Assembly: GCA_025331125.1 (NCBI GenBank)
Contig: JAOALB010000015.1
Location: 57,718 to 121,717 of the forward strand
Reading direction: 5' to 3'
DNA: 64,000 bases
Origin: Mycogone perniciosa
Lineage: Eukaryota > Ascomycota > Sordariomycetes > Hypocreales > Hypocreaceae
Both the position numbers and the translations under genes were made by a program. Of the stretch, positions 46,594-57,996 are shown in pieces (position 1 is the first letter of the stretch; each line of letters opens with the position of its first letter). The notes below the pieces were generated by a model, which saw only the letters and a list, made by a program, of their open reading frames with translations, was not told the DNA's origin and made no database searches.

Positions 46594-48635
46594 ATGGGCA
46601 ACGGCCAGGGAAAGCCCGCCGACCTGTCTGGCGAAAGTACGTGATCGATACCCCCGCGAGTGGATAGATCCCATCTCCCTCCTTTTCCCCCGTCCGCCGC
46701 CTGTCTGGCTCCTGGATCTGACCAGACAACCGTTCGAGACGCTGACCGAGCAAACCATAAATAGCCAATCTCAACCACTTCCGCCTGCTGCGAGTCGTCG
46801 GCCGAGGCGCCTTTGGCAAGGTGCGCATCGTCGAGCGCAAAGATACCAATCTGACCTTTGCGCTCAAGTATATTCGCAAAGATGAAGGTATGCAACCCGA
46901 CCTCTTCCACTCCGGGGCACACATGCTCCGCGGCCATCGCCCTTGTGCCGAGAATACATGAAGCTGATATGTCAATGCCATGTTAGTTGTCAAGTCCGAG
47001 AGTGTCCGAAACATCATCCGCGAGCGGCGAATGATGGAGCATCTCAACCATCCATTCATCTGCAACTTGCGGTATAGCTTCCAGGATATCGAATACATGT
47101 AGGCACCCCACCAGCCATGTCGACTTTTTGGTCATCTGCTTACAATCTGCCCCCGTTAGGTACCTCGTGGTCGATCTCATGAGCGGTGGCGATCTGCGAT
47201 TCCACATCTCCAGAAAGACGTTTACTGAGGAAGCAGTCCGGTTCTGGATAGCCGAGCTGGGATGTGCCCTGCGGTATGTTCACAGCCAGAACATTATCCA
47301 CAGAGATGTCAAGCCGGACAATGTCCTTCTTGATGCGGAGGGCCATGTTCACTTAACAGACTTCGTAAGTCCCGTTGATAATGGTGCGTTTTCTGCCCCT
47401 CACTGACCGTTTGTCAAGAACGTTGCCTCAGATGTCGTCCCTGGCCGGATCATGACAAGTAAATCTGGAACTTTGGCCTATCTTGCCCCGGAAGTATATG
47501 GAGGAAAGGGATACGACGTTTGCGCAGATTGGTGGTCGCTCGGGGTCTTGTTCTACGAGTGCATCTATAACAAGGTACGTCGCATGCTCAGTGTTCTCGC
47601 GACGCTCCCAACACCCAAGATCATTGACCAACATTTTGTCTAGCGACCGTTTGACGGCAGTAACGAGGCAACACTGAACCAACAGATCCAATTCACCACT
47701 CCCAGATATCCTGTGACGCAACCGCCTGTCTCATTAACATGCCTCTATGCTATTCGCGCCGCCTTGGACCCAAACCCCAAAACTCGACTAGGTCACACTT
47801 GGGAGAGCTTTATCTACAATGACTTCTTCAAACCCCTTGATTTTGAGCTACTAGAACAGAAGCAAATCGAACCTATCTTTGTCCCTTCATCCGATAAGAC
47901 CAACTTTGATGCGACATATGACCTAGAGGAGCTGCTGCTGGAAGAAGCTCCCTTGGAAGCCCGAGCAAGACGCCAAAAGCCCAGGGAACGGTTAAAGGAG
48001 GATGCAACCGACCAGGAAATCCGCGAAGATGAGCTCTACAAGATGATTGAGAAGGACTTTCAACCGTTCGATTACACCGTGGCAGCATACAAGAAGTACG
48101 TTCAAAACCTCCAGGTCTCGATTCGAATTATACTGACTTTTGCAGGATCACAGCAGCGGCTCAGGGTCTTGGAGAAGATCCTTCGTCAATTAGGACGGGT
48201 CAGAGTACCAAACCCCAAGCTTTCGCAACTGATAAAGCGACACCTGCGCCGCCCACAACTGAGGCGCCGAAAGTCCCAGCTCCCCCTGTGAAATCGACTG
48301 CCGATGACAGACAAGGCCGCTCAGACTCGTCTGCTCCAACTCCACAAGGATATCAAAGTCAACAATACGTCTCCCGGCCTCCGGCTCTTGGCAAACGGGT
48401 GACCAGCCCTACGGGTGGCGTTCAAGTAACTCTAGATGGCGGAGGCAGCTGGTCCGAGCTTGCCCGCCAGGACGCCACTCTCCCCAGGGATGCAAACACC
48501 GCCTCCGATGCCAAAGGCGAAGGCTCGAGTGGCGTCTTTGGGTTCCTGAAGAGCAAGAGAGGTAGAAATAATAGCCCCAGGCCAAAAGAAAGAGGCGTAC
48601 TTGGCAAAGAAGGAGCACGAGTGGTCATCAGCTAG
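46594..48635 (+). CDS. YANK/STK32-type AGC serine/threonine protein kinase, predicted N-myristoylated
   Basis: Seven exons: 46594..46636, 46765..46887, 46987..47098, 47160..47364, 47419..47574, 47644..48095, 48146..48635; 526 aa, all phases consistent. Kinase domain about 20-290: GRGAFGKV glycine loop, ALKYIRK with the ATP-binding Lys, HRDVKPDN catalytic loop, DFN in place of DFG (TDFNVAS), an activation segment with SGTLAYLAPEV, and DWWSLGVLFYE. DFN and the domain order match human STK32 (YANK). The N-terminus MGNGQGKP fits a myristoylation site, and the protein lacks the PH or C2 domains of other AGC kinases. The C-terminal tail has an acidic LEELLLEEAPLEARARRQKP segment and a disordered, Pro/Ser-rich end of about 150 residues. 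Its partners and pathway in fungi are little known. Confidence 0.92.
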
Positions 48636-50016
48636 ACGGCCATCTCGGGACATGCTACAGACATGACGAAGACCAAGCCGGCTCACGGATGAGAAGAATG
48701 AATGTGATACCCATTGCAGAGACGAGTTCACGACATCAGGCATGCGACTTTGGCAGAAGGTTCATACTACTAGGGTCAACGGGCTCGAATCAGAGTACAC
48801 GATACATCGAATAGGAGCTCGCCCCTTGGAGCCTGGAGACGGACCCTGACAATATGTGCGTTACCCTTACTTGCCCCCTGGGAGAGGTAAGGACTCGACA
48901 CGCACATGACCAGCAGCTATTCATACACCACTGATGGACTTTTTGGCTCGCTCTTCATCATTGAATACCCATATTTTGTACGATTATTCCTTTAGACATG
49001 CCTACGAAGGCGTTATCCCTCAGGCTTTGGATAACGTTTGTACTCCTCCTTATTTTTTCCCTTCATCCCTTCCTTCTTCCTGTGGTGGCGTTGGCATAGT
49101 GTAGGGGGACACCGGGACAGAAGCGGGTTGGCGCAAAGAACATCTGCATCCTACCATCATCACGAGGAGCACAGCATACGGAGTACTTTTTTTTGGCCTC
49201 GGTTTTTTAATGTCATAGATAGACGGGGGGGGGGATAAATTGCTATGTAGGTAGCCTGCGGTGGTCATGACGGCATGATATCCCAGTTCACTTTTAATTT
49301 TAGTTTGTATTGTACGAAGTATGTTGTCGTTGAAATCGAGTTGACCGTTGAACACAAGTTGTGATTTGAGACATGATTTTGCACGTATTTACATCACGGT
49401 TTCTGGTCATGCTTGTGTAAAGACTTATAGCTCAAATGAGAGATATAAAGTAGACGAACCGTGTCGAATTCAGTACATCTTAGTTCCTTCTCATTCCTTT
49501 GAGTTGATGTTTTTGGTTTTAAAAATTTGACTGATGTACAGGTGGACGGCAAGTGCTCGTGCGAAACGAAACAACAAACAATTTCCTCCTGGTCCCCTTC
49601 AACGATCTCATCCTTTAGCTAAATATTCCATCACATTCATTCTTGGGCCTCATTAAAGATCGACCAAATATACACCAAAAGCTCATATCCAGAGCCAATT
49701 CAAGGGCCTGGGGCGATAAGGAGGCCCTCCCTCCGAAATTCTGGAGTTATTCGCCCAGACTGAATGAAAGAAGAAAGTGAGCAGAAATACAGAACCTAAC
49801 CGTCCATGGATAATGACGATAACTGAGTTGAACCCATATGCATTATAAATTTCAAGCTCCCTCAAAAAATACCATCCTGGACCGACCATCACCCTCTTGT
49901 TTTGTTATAACGCCGTTAAACCATGGGATATCATTGATTCCTGTCCGCATCTGACCTCGTGTAACGTACAGCCATGCGCCAGTGGTGTATGTGTATCATC
50001 AACACCTGGGAGAAAG
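48636..50016. other. Convergent intergenic region (kinase and AP-1 3' ends)
   Basis: About 1.4 kb with heptad motifs at 49177 and 49313, and a run of ten G at 49225-49234. It should hold both 3' ends. No gene supported. Confidence 0.5.
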
Positions 50017-51898
50017 TCATGGCATGGAGTCGGCCTTTTTGGACTTGTCCACTGAAATGCCCAACTTGTCAGCCATGCATTCTGACGACACGTCTTTTCC
50101 CATGTATTTCCTGAGGATTGTGTCGAAATCGCTCTCCGCAACCACTGGACCGGTGCCAGAGCATTTGGCCTTCTTGGTAAGTTCTGTACAAAGACCATCC
50201 AAGTCAAACTCGCCGTTCTGGGCCTTGGGGCAAGATTGCAGTTTCTCCCTGAAGAGCAGGGTTAGTATGCGGTTCTTATCGAGTCTAGATGGGGCAGTAT
50301 CGTACCAAAGCTGATTACAGCTCATATTCGGCGGCATCTGCTGTGTCTTGGGCAATTCATCCTCGCAAGAGTTCTGCCTAGCATCAATTTCATCGATGAG
50401 GTTGTTCTTCTTTTGCGTGTTCGGGCTTGTCGCCGCGTTGTAGGGGGTGAAAAAGTCAGCCTCGAGAGAATCGTTGAACAAGTCATCAAACGACGGGTTT
50501 GACAAGACGTTCTCCTGAGGCTCACGGTAGTCACCGAACAGCTGCGGGTCGAACTGACCGCCGTTCTGCTGCACAAGCCAGTCAAAGCCGGTGTTACTGA
50601 AGTCCAGATTGGCAAACTGGGAAAACGGCTGCCCGCCAGTAGACACTGGGGGGTTCTCCTCGCCAATCGTGGTCAGGGTGTCAACAGGCTTAAAGCCCAT
50701 TGGGGACTGCGTATAGGACTCAGGGGAAGTGCCACAAGACGAGCCTGCGCCAACGTTGGAGTGAGACGAAGCAGACGGAGAGCTCGTAGCGCCGTTGAGG
50801 CTAAAGTTCACGGAATCAACGCTGGCTCTGGAGCCGTTCGCATTGGAGCTACCCATCATTGGTGTGTAAATGCCAGAGAACTTGGCGAGATCCTCCTTGA
50901 ACCGAGCATGGCGTGCAGCCTGCTGGGAAAGCTGGGGAGACTTTTCATTGTTCTGACTCGCTGCCGGGCTTAGAGACATGTTGCTCTGAGGGCTGATAGG
51001 CTGCGACGACGATCTGTGCGGCTTGTTCGCCGGTGGTGTTGGGAGCGATCCAAATTTTGGAAACTCGAACTGGAAGTTGACGTCGTTGATATTGCTGACG
51101 GCGGGGGCACCGAAGCCACGCACCCTATCCCGAGAGGGCGCCGTCTTGGTCGATATCAGGGTCATCCTCTGCTTGTAATGACTGAGCTCAGTGGTGATGC
51201 GCTCGACTTGGGCACGCAGCATGCTGTTCTCGTGATTTGCAGCGGCTGAGGCCTTCTCCAATTCATCAACCTTGGTCTCCAGGTCTTTGAGGTGCTTCTC
51301 CTTTCGCTCTCTGAAAGCGCGCTGAGCTGCTCGATTCTGAGCCTTACGCTTCTATAATTCATTAACGTCAGCAAGTGGACTCAACAAGAAGCGCATACCG
51401 CGTGGCATGAAAACATACTGAGGTGGGCTCTGAAGTGAGAGGCTTGCGACCGGGCTTCTTGGGAACTTTGTCGGTGCTCTCACGTCGCTTAGACTCATTG
51501 CCAGGGCTAGTCTCGTCATCCTCGTCGTCGGGGTGGCTTCTCTTCTCTGGAGTGTCATTCTCGACGGTAGAATCAGACTTGGAGCTGGCAGCGGTATCTC
51601 CGGGCATATCTCCGATCATGCTGGAGTTACCTGCCTCACCCGAAAAGGAAAAATCGAGGGTAGAGTCACCAAAGTCGTAATCATAGTTGTCGAGAAGGGG
51701 GCTTTCCTGAAAGCCTGCGCTGTCGAGATTCTGTAGGGGCGTGGTGCTGAATGAGTCGGGAGACAAGGAAAGGCTAGTCTTTGTGTTTGAGGGCTTGGGG
51801 TTGTTCGCATTGAGGGCCGTGAAAAGCAGAGACTGTTGCTGCGGGGTCAAGAAGAAATTCGGCGGCAAAGAGCCACCGCTAGAGCCAGTAGAGGTCAT
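50017..51898 (-). CDS. AP1: AP-1-like bZIP oxidative-stress transcription factor
   Basis: Three exons, complement(50017..50248, 50306..51351, 51419..51898), 585 aa. Orthologue type of Yap1/Pap1/NapA: nuclear on oxidation, exported otherwise. Visible: acidic/Ser N-terminus with a PKKPGRKPLTSEPTS segment; bZIP from about 161 (KRKAQNRAAQRAFRERKE, the fungal Pap1-type basic region) with a leucine zipper to about 225; Ser/Pro/Asn-rich middle; and a C-terminal cysteine-rich domain with Cys at about 505, 515, 529, 538 and 566 (SCNQLWEKLQSC, GLC, AKCSGTGPVV, SSECMADKLGIS), the last overlapping a Crm1-type export signal. The N-terminal cysteine domain is reduced to one obvious Cys (SSCGTSPES, about 345). 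The second intron (57 nt) is in frame and stop-free inside the cysteine-rich domain. Confidence 0.95.
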
Positions 51899-52326
51899 TT
51901 TGAACGAATTGAAGGTGAACGAGCGCGAATTTGGGAGGGTTATGAGAAATCGCCGCTGGCGAATGCGCTGTTCCTGTCGTCGAGATTTGCTCTTCTCGGC
52001 TGGTCGGGGCGATGGGGATTTGTAAGGCAGTTGAACGCCAAGCACAAGGCGATCGATAGATAGGTAGAGAGGGCAGAGGAACGCCTCAGCGCAAACTGAG
52101 CTTTTCACAGAGGCGATAGAACGGCAAATGGGAAATCAAGCGGGATAGGTTGAATTCTTGCCCGGCATGCACTCTGCACGACAGTAGGCCCTACTTCGTG
52201 CAACTGACCCAAAATCAGTGTCGTGATGATGATGTCTGTCTGGGGAGGCGAATGCTCAGTTCCCGTCCTTTCCAGAGCCGGTGTGGGGCTGAGGGTGCTG
52301 GGTCACGAGAGGGTGGCCTTGTTGCC

Positions 52327-52333
52327 TGAGTCA
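52327..52333 (+). promoter_or_regulatory. TGAGTCA AP-1/Gcn4-type site upstream of the AP-1 gene
   Basis: Perfect TGAGTCA palindrome-like core about 430 bp upstream of the AP-1 start codon. Yap1-type factors prefer TTACTAA but bind related AP-1 sites; Gcn4/CpcA factors prefer TGAGTCA. It may give autoregulation or amino-acid control; this is inference from position and sequence only. Confidence 0.4.
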
Positions 52334-52452
52334 GAAAAAGCGCTTCTAGGAGCTTCTGTCTCTGTTGTTCCCGGTGATGGTGATAAGAGACGGAGGAAAA
52401 GCCTTGTCAGACACAGGGGTTCCTCGCACATGCGCGTGCTCTGTTCTCCATA

Positions 52453-52486
52453 CAGTGGACGCGGACAGTGGACGCGGACAGTGGAC
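52453..52486. repeat. 13-bp tandem repeat, 2.6 copies
   Basis: Unit CAGTGGACGCGGA repeated exactly at 52453, 52466 and (partial) 52479, within the AP-1 upstream region. Confidence 0.85.
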
Positions 52487-53995
52487 CATGACGTGGAATC
52501 ATGGCTCGGATGAAAATTACGAGTATATGTGCATTTGTCAGCGGCCAAATACATACAGAGCGGGGGAGTCGCTGTGAAACCTGTTCGCCGTCCTTTCCTG
52601 CGTCAATAAGCGCTCTAGCTAGCGCAAAGTGCAGCAACGGCTGCTAGCCATTGGCCTATCCTGAAGCAAAACGCAGAAGCCTCTGTCCGGTACTGTGTGC
52701 ACTGCGCTCTGTACTGTATATGCCCGTCTGTGCGCCTCCTTCACCTTGACTCAAATAAGTAATAACCGGGGGCAGCTTGATTCGCTGCCTTGCTAAATAC
52801 TTGTCATGTGTCACAATACGGCGTATCCTACGGAAGTACGAGTGCGAATTACATTCCTCCATAATACTATTCGGACAAGGTTAGAAGATATATCGTCGAT
52901 TTCCTCTGCTTCCTTCCAACTCTCTCCTTGATCCATCTCATTTCTTCTCTCAATGCCAACAATTACCCTGCTCACAAAATTATCCTTCCCTCTCTCTCTC
53001 TATCCATAACGAATATGAAGCTCTCCATTAATAACTCCCTCGATAACTCCCTCGGTACCTCGTTACCTGCGCCCTTCAACTGACATTGAGCGGCGCACTT
53101 CCAGACCACTCTATGCACCACAGCCCCTCTACTAAAAAACACGAGGGGTGCCGACGACCGATTACCTAAATGCGCCAATCGCCGAAGCCAATTCACCAGC
53201 CTCCATATTCCAAGGGGACAACAAAGTACCCGACGGCGTGATTGGCCTCACTCGGTGCTCCGTTGCTGCAACGCTAACGCCTTTCAGGCCAGCTCAAACT
53301 CCGAGTGGGCCGAGACGTTCTTGCCGGACCCGGACGTAACGGAGTGTCCGATCCGGAGAGCACAAGGCATAGCTCGCATAACGCCGAACTCCACTCTTTC
53401 AAACTTTATTATGAGTGATCATAATAATTACTTCGCAAGAACAGTTTATATCTCAGGCCTGGTGAAGCCCCTTACCCCTTACCACTCGGTGATTTTATCG
53501 ACAAACATGCGTCAGTCAAGGATGTCTGGATCTTTAAGCTGATGCCTTCTCGGTGGACATCGAATGGCAATAGCCATCTACTGATTAGTGTACTTGGTAC
53601 TTCATGATATGTACTCGTATGTACGGAGTATGTCAGACCCGGAATATAGCGGGAACCGTCCAGCCCTATCGCATGGGACAGTCCATATTTCCTCCACAAT
53701 TCGTTCGCCACTGCTCCGTTAACCCGCCCGGGTAATATCAGTTCTGGCATAGTACTAGGGTCGTTGGGCAGAAGTTCGGTTTTCAGCAGCGGTAGTTCTA
53801 GCGCTGAGCAATGCGGGACTGATCTCACCTGCCTGCAGCGAAAATTCAAGTGTCACCACGATGGAGAGCCATTGTTCCAAAATTACCGCTGATGGAATTT
53901 CGATTCTATGTGGTATCCGAGTTGACTAATGTTTTCCACAATTCTAGCACCCTTAGCTCCTCTCAACGCCTCTTCAACCTCATGGTTCCACCTGT

Positions 53996-54268
53996 CTAAT
54001 TGTTCTGGGCGAGGTTTTTGTGAGCCTCAGCCTTGCCGTTGTGAGCGGACTCGTTGAACTTGTCGACGACGGCATCCTTGGCGGCAGTGGCGCTATGAAC
54101 AATTAGCATTTGCATATCACCATTTGACATCCACAGAGTTACTCACCGAGTACTAAGGTCAGCATTCTCATTCTTGGCGATGCTCTTGTTGGTCTCCTTG
54201 CTAGCACCGGCGGTAGCACCCTGAACAGTCTCGGCGACGTAGTTGAAAGCTTGCTTGGCGGTCTCCAT
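53996..54268 (-). CDS. grg-1: Glucose-repressible / clock-controlled small protein Grg1 (CCG-1)
   Basis: Two exons, complement(53996..54092, 54147..54268), 72 aa, with a 54-nt intron (GTGAGT...CATAG). Pattern METAKQAFNYVAETVQ, then SKETNKSIAKNENADLSTR, then ATAAKDAVVDKFNESAHNGKAEAHKNLA: the small, hydrophilic, Ala/Lys/Asn-rich Grg1 family, known in Neurospora as a very abundant transcript induced by glucose loss, light, development and the circadian clock. The intron position inside the STR-ATA segment gives frame to the family core. No signal peptide or membrane segment; amphipathic helices are likely. It has a good TATA box and a short leader, consistent with strong, regulated expression. 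Molecular function is unknown. Confidence 0.92.
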
Positions 54269-54390
54269 TGTGGATGATGGTGTTGACGTGTGAGTCAAAA
54301 AGATTGTTGTTTGTTGGTTATGTGTGAGTGAAGTGAATGATGCTGGAGTTGATGATGAGATATTCCGATAACACTGGGAAGATCTGAGGG

Positions 54391-54400
54391 TTTATATAGA
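54391..54400 (-). promoter_or_regulatory. TATA box of Grg1
   Basis: TCTATATAAA on the minus strand, about 125 bp upstream of the Grg1 ATG. Clear TATA elements are uncommon among housekeeping genes and usual for highly inducible fungal genes, in line with this family's regulation. Confidence 0.65.
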
Positions 54401-56359
54401 CAATCCCCAACGTTGTGAAGTCGTAGATCTCGATCTCGATCCAATAGGTACATGGAGCCCGAGCCGGATCGGACCAAACCTTCATCATTCCTTGATTCTT
54501 TGGTCAAGGCATATCCGCATATCTGGAATGTGGACGCAAGGGACGCCATGGGAAGAGTTCCCCTGCTGTAAGTCTAGGCCAATGGGATGTTGGTATGGAG
54601 TCTTACGCGCAAGCTACGGCAACTACGTCATCCGGCAGACCCCGCAAACAAAAGCTTAAAGGGCATCAAAAATCCACTCCGGGATTGCAATGACGACAAT
54701 GATTCCAAGGAAAAGGAAAAAGTCTCTCAATCGTTTGAAACGAGAACGTCCAGTCACCTATCTAATAGCATGGATGTGGTAACGCAGGGAGCTTCACGCT
54801 TCCGGTTGGGAGCGGTGAATTCGAACGCACATGGATTGGTTCGGGAGGCTCTCCGCAATGTACAATGACGAAATACCCGGATTTGTAATGTTCTCCAAGA
54901 TCTTGATCTGTCCTGACAGCTTGATCACCAGAACGATTTCCTAATGGCTAGAATTTGTCCACAATTTCTCTGATTTACAAAATGGATGGTCCATGTGAAT
55001 GCAATGTGTTGTTGTTTTAAATAGCACCGTTACTGAGACTACCCGTGGAACGTACAATGACTACGAAGTCTATGAATGACACCCTATTAAACAAGGAATT
55101 TCACATCTGAATCCGGTCAATGTCGCAGACCTACTCAGCTCAATTGTCTCCGATCCCAAACAGCACAAATAAATAAATCCATCGCGATGATATTTGCTTG
55201 CAGAAATTCCTGATGCAAGGCAACTGACGGACCCGCTTCTGCCGCCTCCAAACGCACATAGATCGACTTGGCGCAAAAGCTTCCGCATGCAGTCTGTCGA
55301 ATAACAGGTTTTTGGACCCATTTAACTCCTTGCTGCCCTGAAAATCACCCTACCTTGTTCTTGATTGGTTCCTCGCCCTTACGTTTGTTTGACTTCTCAG
55401 TCACATTCTTGGAACGGCAAGGATGGGGCCGTTTTATTGTGATGTTTTGGTCGCATTCGATCTGGCAAATTTCCAAGGGAAAAATAAAGCCTAGACCATT
55501 CTTCCTTTGCTACTCCGTACAGGGTAATGAGTCGAGAATTTTTTTGTGTCTATGCCATCCATAGTCAAGGTAGTTATAGATGACCATTTCAGTAGCAGCA
55601 TACAGGAAATTGAGGCCATAGATATCTTCATTATCTACTTCGTAGTAAGAATTTTAATCAAGTAAGACGTACTTTGTACTTCTCATCCTAGAACCGTATG
55701 TGAGGTAGACAGGCACCTGTGCCGAATAACCGCCGTAACAATGAATCACCGGCCATGTTGTTCAGCAGACTCCAAGTGTCTTCCGAACCTGGCTTTTGCT
55801 TACCCACCGGTGAATAGTACCAAGTACGAAGTACATGGCAAGATGATTCATTATATTGATTTGAATAAGAACTTTGTCTTTTATATTACGTATCAACTTG
55901 TTACAAACTCTCCCTTCTCATTTGTTCCTTTTCCCATCCAAATCGTTCAGCTCCGCCAACAGAGCATGACCACTTGTCTACTTCATACAACCACGAGCAT
56001 TATATGCAAAATGATGTCAGTTACCCCCTCAATATATTTAAAATAAAGTTATTTTGCAGAACACCACCAAAAAATATAATCCATGTGCCTATTTTCAACA
56101 CAAATTTGCTTCTCGTGGCTTTTGTAGGATAACTGGGAAGAACACGATCGTTTTCGTGCACTCATCATGGATCACGTGATAGTATATCACATGCCCCGCT
56201 CCCACCCCTCCATCTGGCGAGGAGAGGATGCGGTAAGCTCGTGACACTTTCCGACTCCTGAACCCCGTACTAAGGAGTGCTGGTGTTGTCTTCAGTGCTC
56301 CATTTGACGTTGAGGGTAGTTATTTTACTCTTGTAAGACCGAACTGGGATCCTTTCAAC
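54401..56359. other. Upstream region shared by Grg1 and the BSD-domain gene
   Basis: About 2 kb between divergent starts. It includes heptad motifs at 55511, 55636 and 55825, and AT-rich DNA at 55,840-56,120. No gene supported. The Grg1-proximal part is expected to hold its glucose and light control elements. Confidence 0.5.
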
Positions 56360-57808
56360 ATGGATCTCGCATACGATCACATCCAGGAGGATGCGTACAT
56401 CAAAAACCCCGAGGAATCGGGAAATTCGTCGAACCAGGAACAGGCCCAATCTTCTCTGAACAGCGACATTCAGGAGGCTTACAAGGCATTCTCGGCGAGT
56501 CCATGGGGTGCTAAAATCGGGGGATTCTTTGGCAGTGTCGTAAAGCAGGTACTGTATAATTGATAACGTCGCATTGGTGTTGCCAAGGCTCACAAGGGCA
56601 GGGCGAGTCAGTGTATAACCAAGCCTCAAAGGAGCTCGCAGAAGTCGGCGAGGACGCAACAAAGGGACTTAGTAGCCTGCGAGAAACGATCATAAACCGA
56701 ACACGCTCGCTCTCGCTCACTACTGTTTTACCCGAAATCCCCCGAGATAAAGATGCGGAGGATAACCAGACCACACCAACAAATACGAAGGAGCCATCGT
56801 CTGAAGAGAATGGGGATGCACAAGAATCTGAAACTGTCCTCTCACGACTAAGATCCGAGGCTGCAAAACGCCTCAAGGACCTTCAGCGCGCCGAGGATGC
56901 CGCAGACGAGGCTCTCCTCAGATTCGGAGGCAACATTCGAGACTTTCTACGAGATGCCATCAGCGTAGCACCCCCCGACGAGTCGACGGAGGGTAGCCAG
57001 GTCATGTTTGAGAGCAAAGACGCTCAAGGGAAGCGGGTTATTCACAGCTCAAGATTCGATGCGCAGCTTCACGTCATTCATACATCGACTGAGAGCTTCA
57101 CGAAAGACCCAACTGGCACAGAATATGAGCAGTGGACAAAGGATTTTGATGTCGAGAAAAAGACCGAGAATATCAGCGATGACCTGTCCAAATACCCCGA
57201 ATTGAGGTCGACTATGGAGAAGCTTGTGCCCGATCAAATTCCTTATGCTGACTTTTGGCAACGATACTATTTCCTCCGTCATGGCATCGAGACAGCAGAG
57301 TCTCGACGACGCGACCTTCTCAAAGGTGATTTGCCTCTGCACTTCTCTAGCCCCTGGGCTCCGTTTTCTTCTCTTTTTACTTAACCCCTATGCTGACACT
57401 ATAGTAGCTGCCTCCGCAGAGGATGAAGTAGGATGGGATGACGATTCCGAGGAAGAGGAGGAAGAGAAGGAAGAGAAGGAAGAAAAGGAAGAATCCGAGA
57501 AGCCCGCTGCCGGAAAAAGGCGTGAATCTGTTGCTTCAACAACCACAATCCAGCCAAAGAACCTGAAGCCCAACGAACCAAGGAAGTCGAACGACGAGAA
57601 GTCCGAGGCAGACACCGAAGCTAGCTATGATGTCGTTGGCGCAGCATCAGGAAAGACAAGCCAGGTGACTAGCCAGGCTCCTAATAGTCCCCAGGACCCC
57701 AAGAAGAAGGAGGATGAAAGCGACGAGGACAGTGATGACGACGAGGAGGAGAGTGATGAAGACGATGAGGAGGACAGTGACGATGACAGTGACGAAGACT
57801 GGGAGTGA
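56360..57808 (+). CDS. BSD-domain-containing protein
   Basis: Three exons, 56360..56548, 56602..57325, 57408..57808, 437 aa. The BSD domain is near 260-300: KYPELRSTMEKLVPDQIPY, then DFWQRYYFLRHGIE, with the invariant Trp-Arg/Gln and FW pair. The N-terminal half has amphipathic repeats (QASKELAEVGEDATKGLSSL, AAKRLKDLQRAEDAADEALL) like synapse-associated Syap1/BSDC1-type proteins, so a membrane-trafficking or signalling-adaptor role is more likely than TFIIH function. The C-terminus is Glu/Lys-rich then a run of Asp/Glu/Ser (DSDDDEEESDEDDEED), ending DWE. Intron 2 ends in tandem TAGTAG; either AG keeps frame and changes one residue. No membrane span. Confidence 0.88.
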
Positions 57809-57996
57809 TTCTGCTACCCCTGGTGCCGTATATATGTGAGATTGCGTAGCGCCTGGGCAGTTCGGCGTTCGGTTTGCTGCAGCCAGTTTGGCAAGTGGAA
57901 GTAATCACGGGATCATGTATCTATGTTTTTGGGTATCATTTGCGGGGAAATCCACCGACCTGGGACAACCTCCCTAAGATCTCTACACCAAGAGAT

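Larger units (their letters stand above)
51899..53995. other. AP-1 promoter and Grg1 3' region
   Basis: About 2.1 kb. It contains a consensus AP-1 site at 52327-52333, a 13-bp tandem repeat at 52453-52486 and a heptad motif at 53622. A minus-strand open frame at 53472-53849 has no recognisable character. No gene supported. Confidence 0.55.

Noticed and set aside
53472..53849. 125-codon minus-strand open frame downstream of Grg1
   Set aside because: No motif or splice signal, a heptad motif lies inside it, and such motifs were never seen in real exons here.
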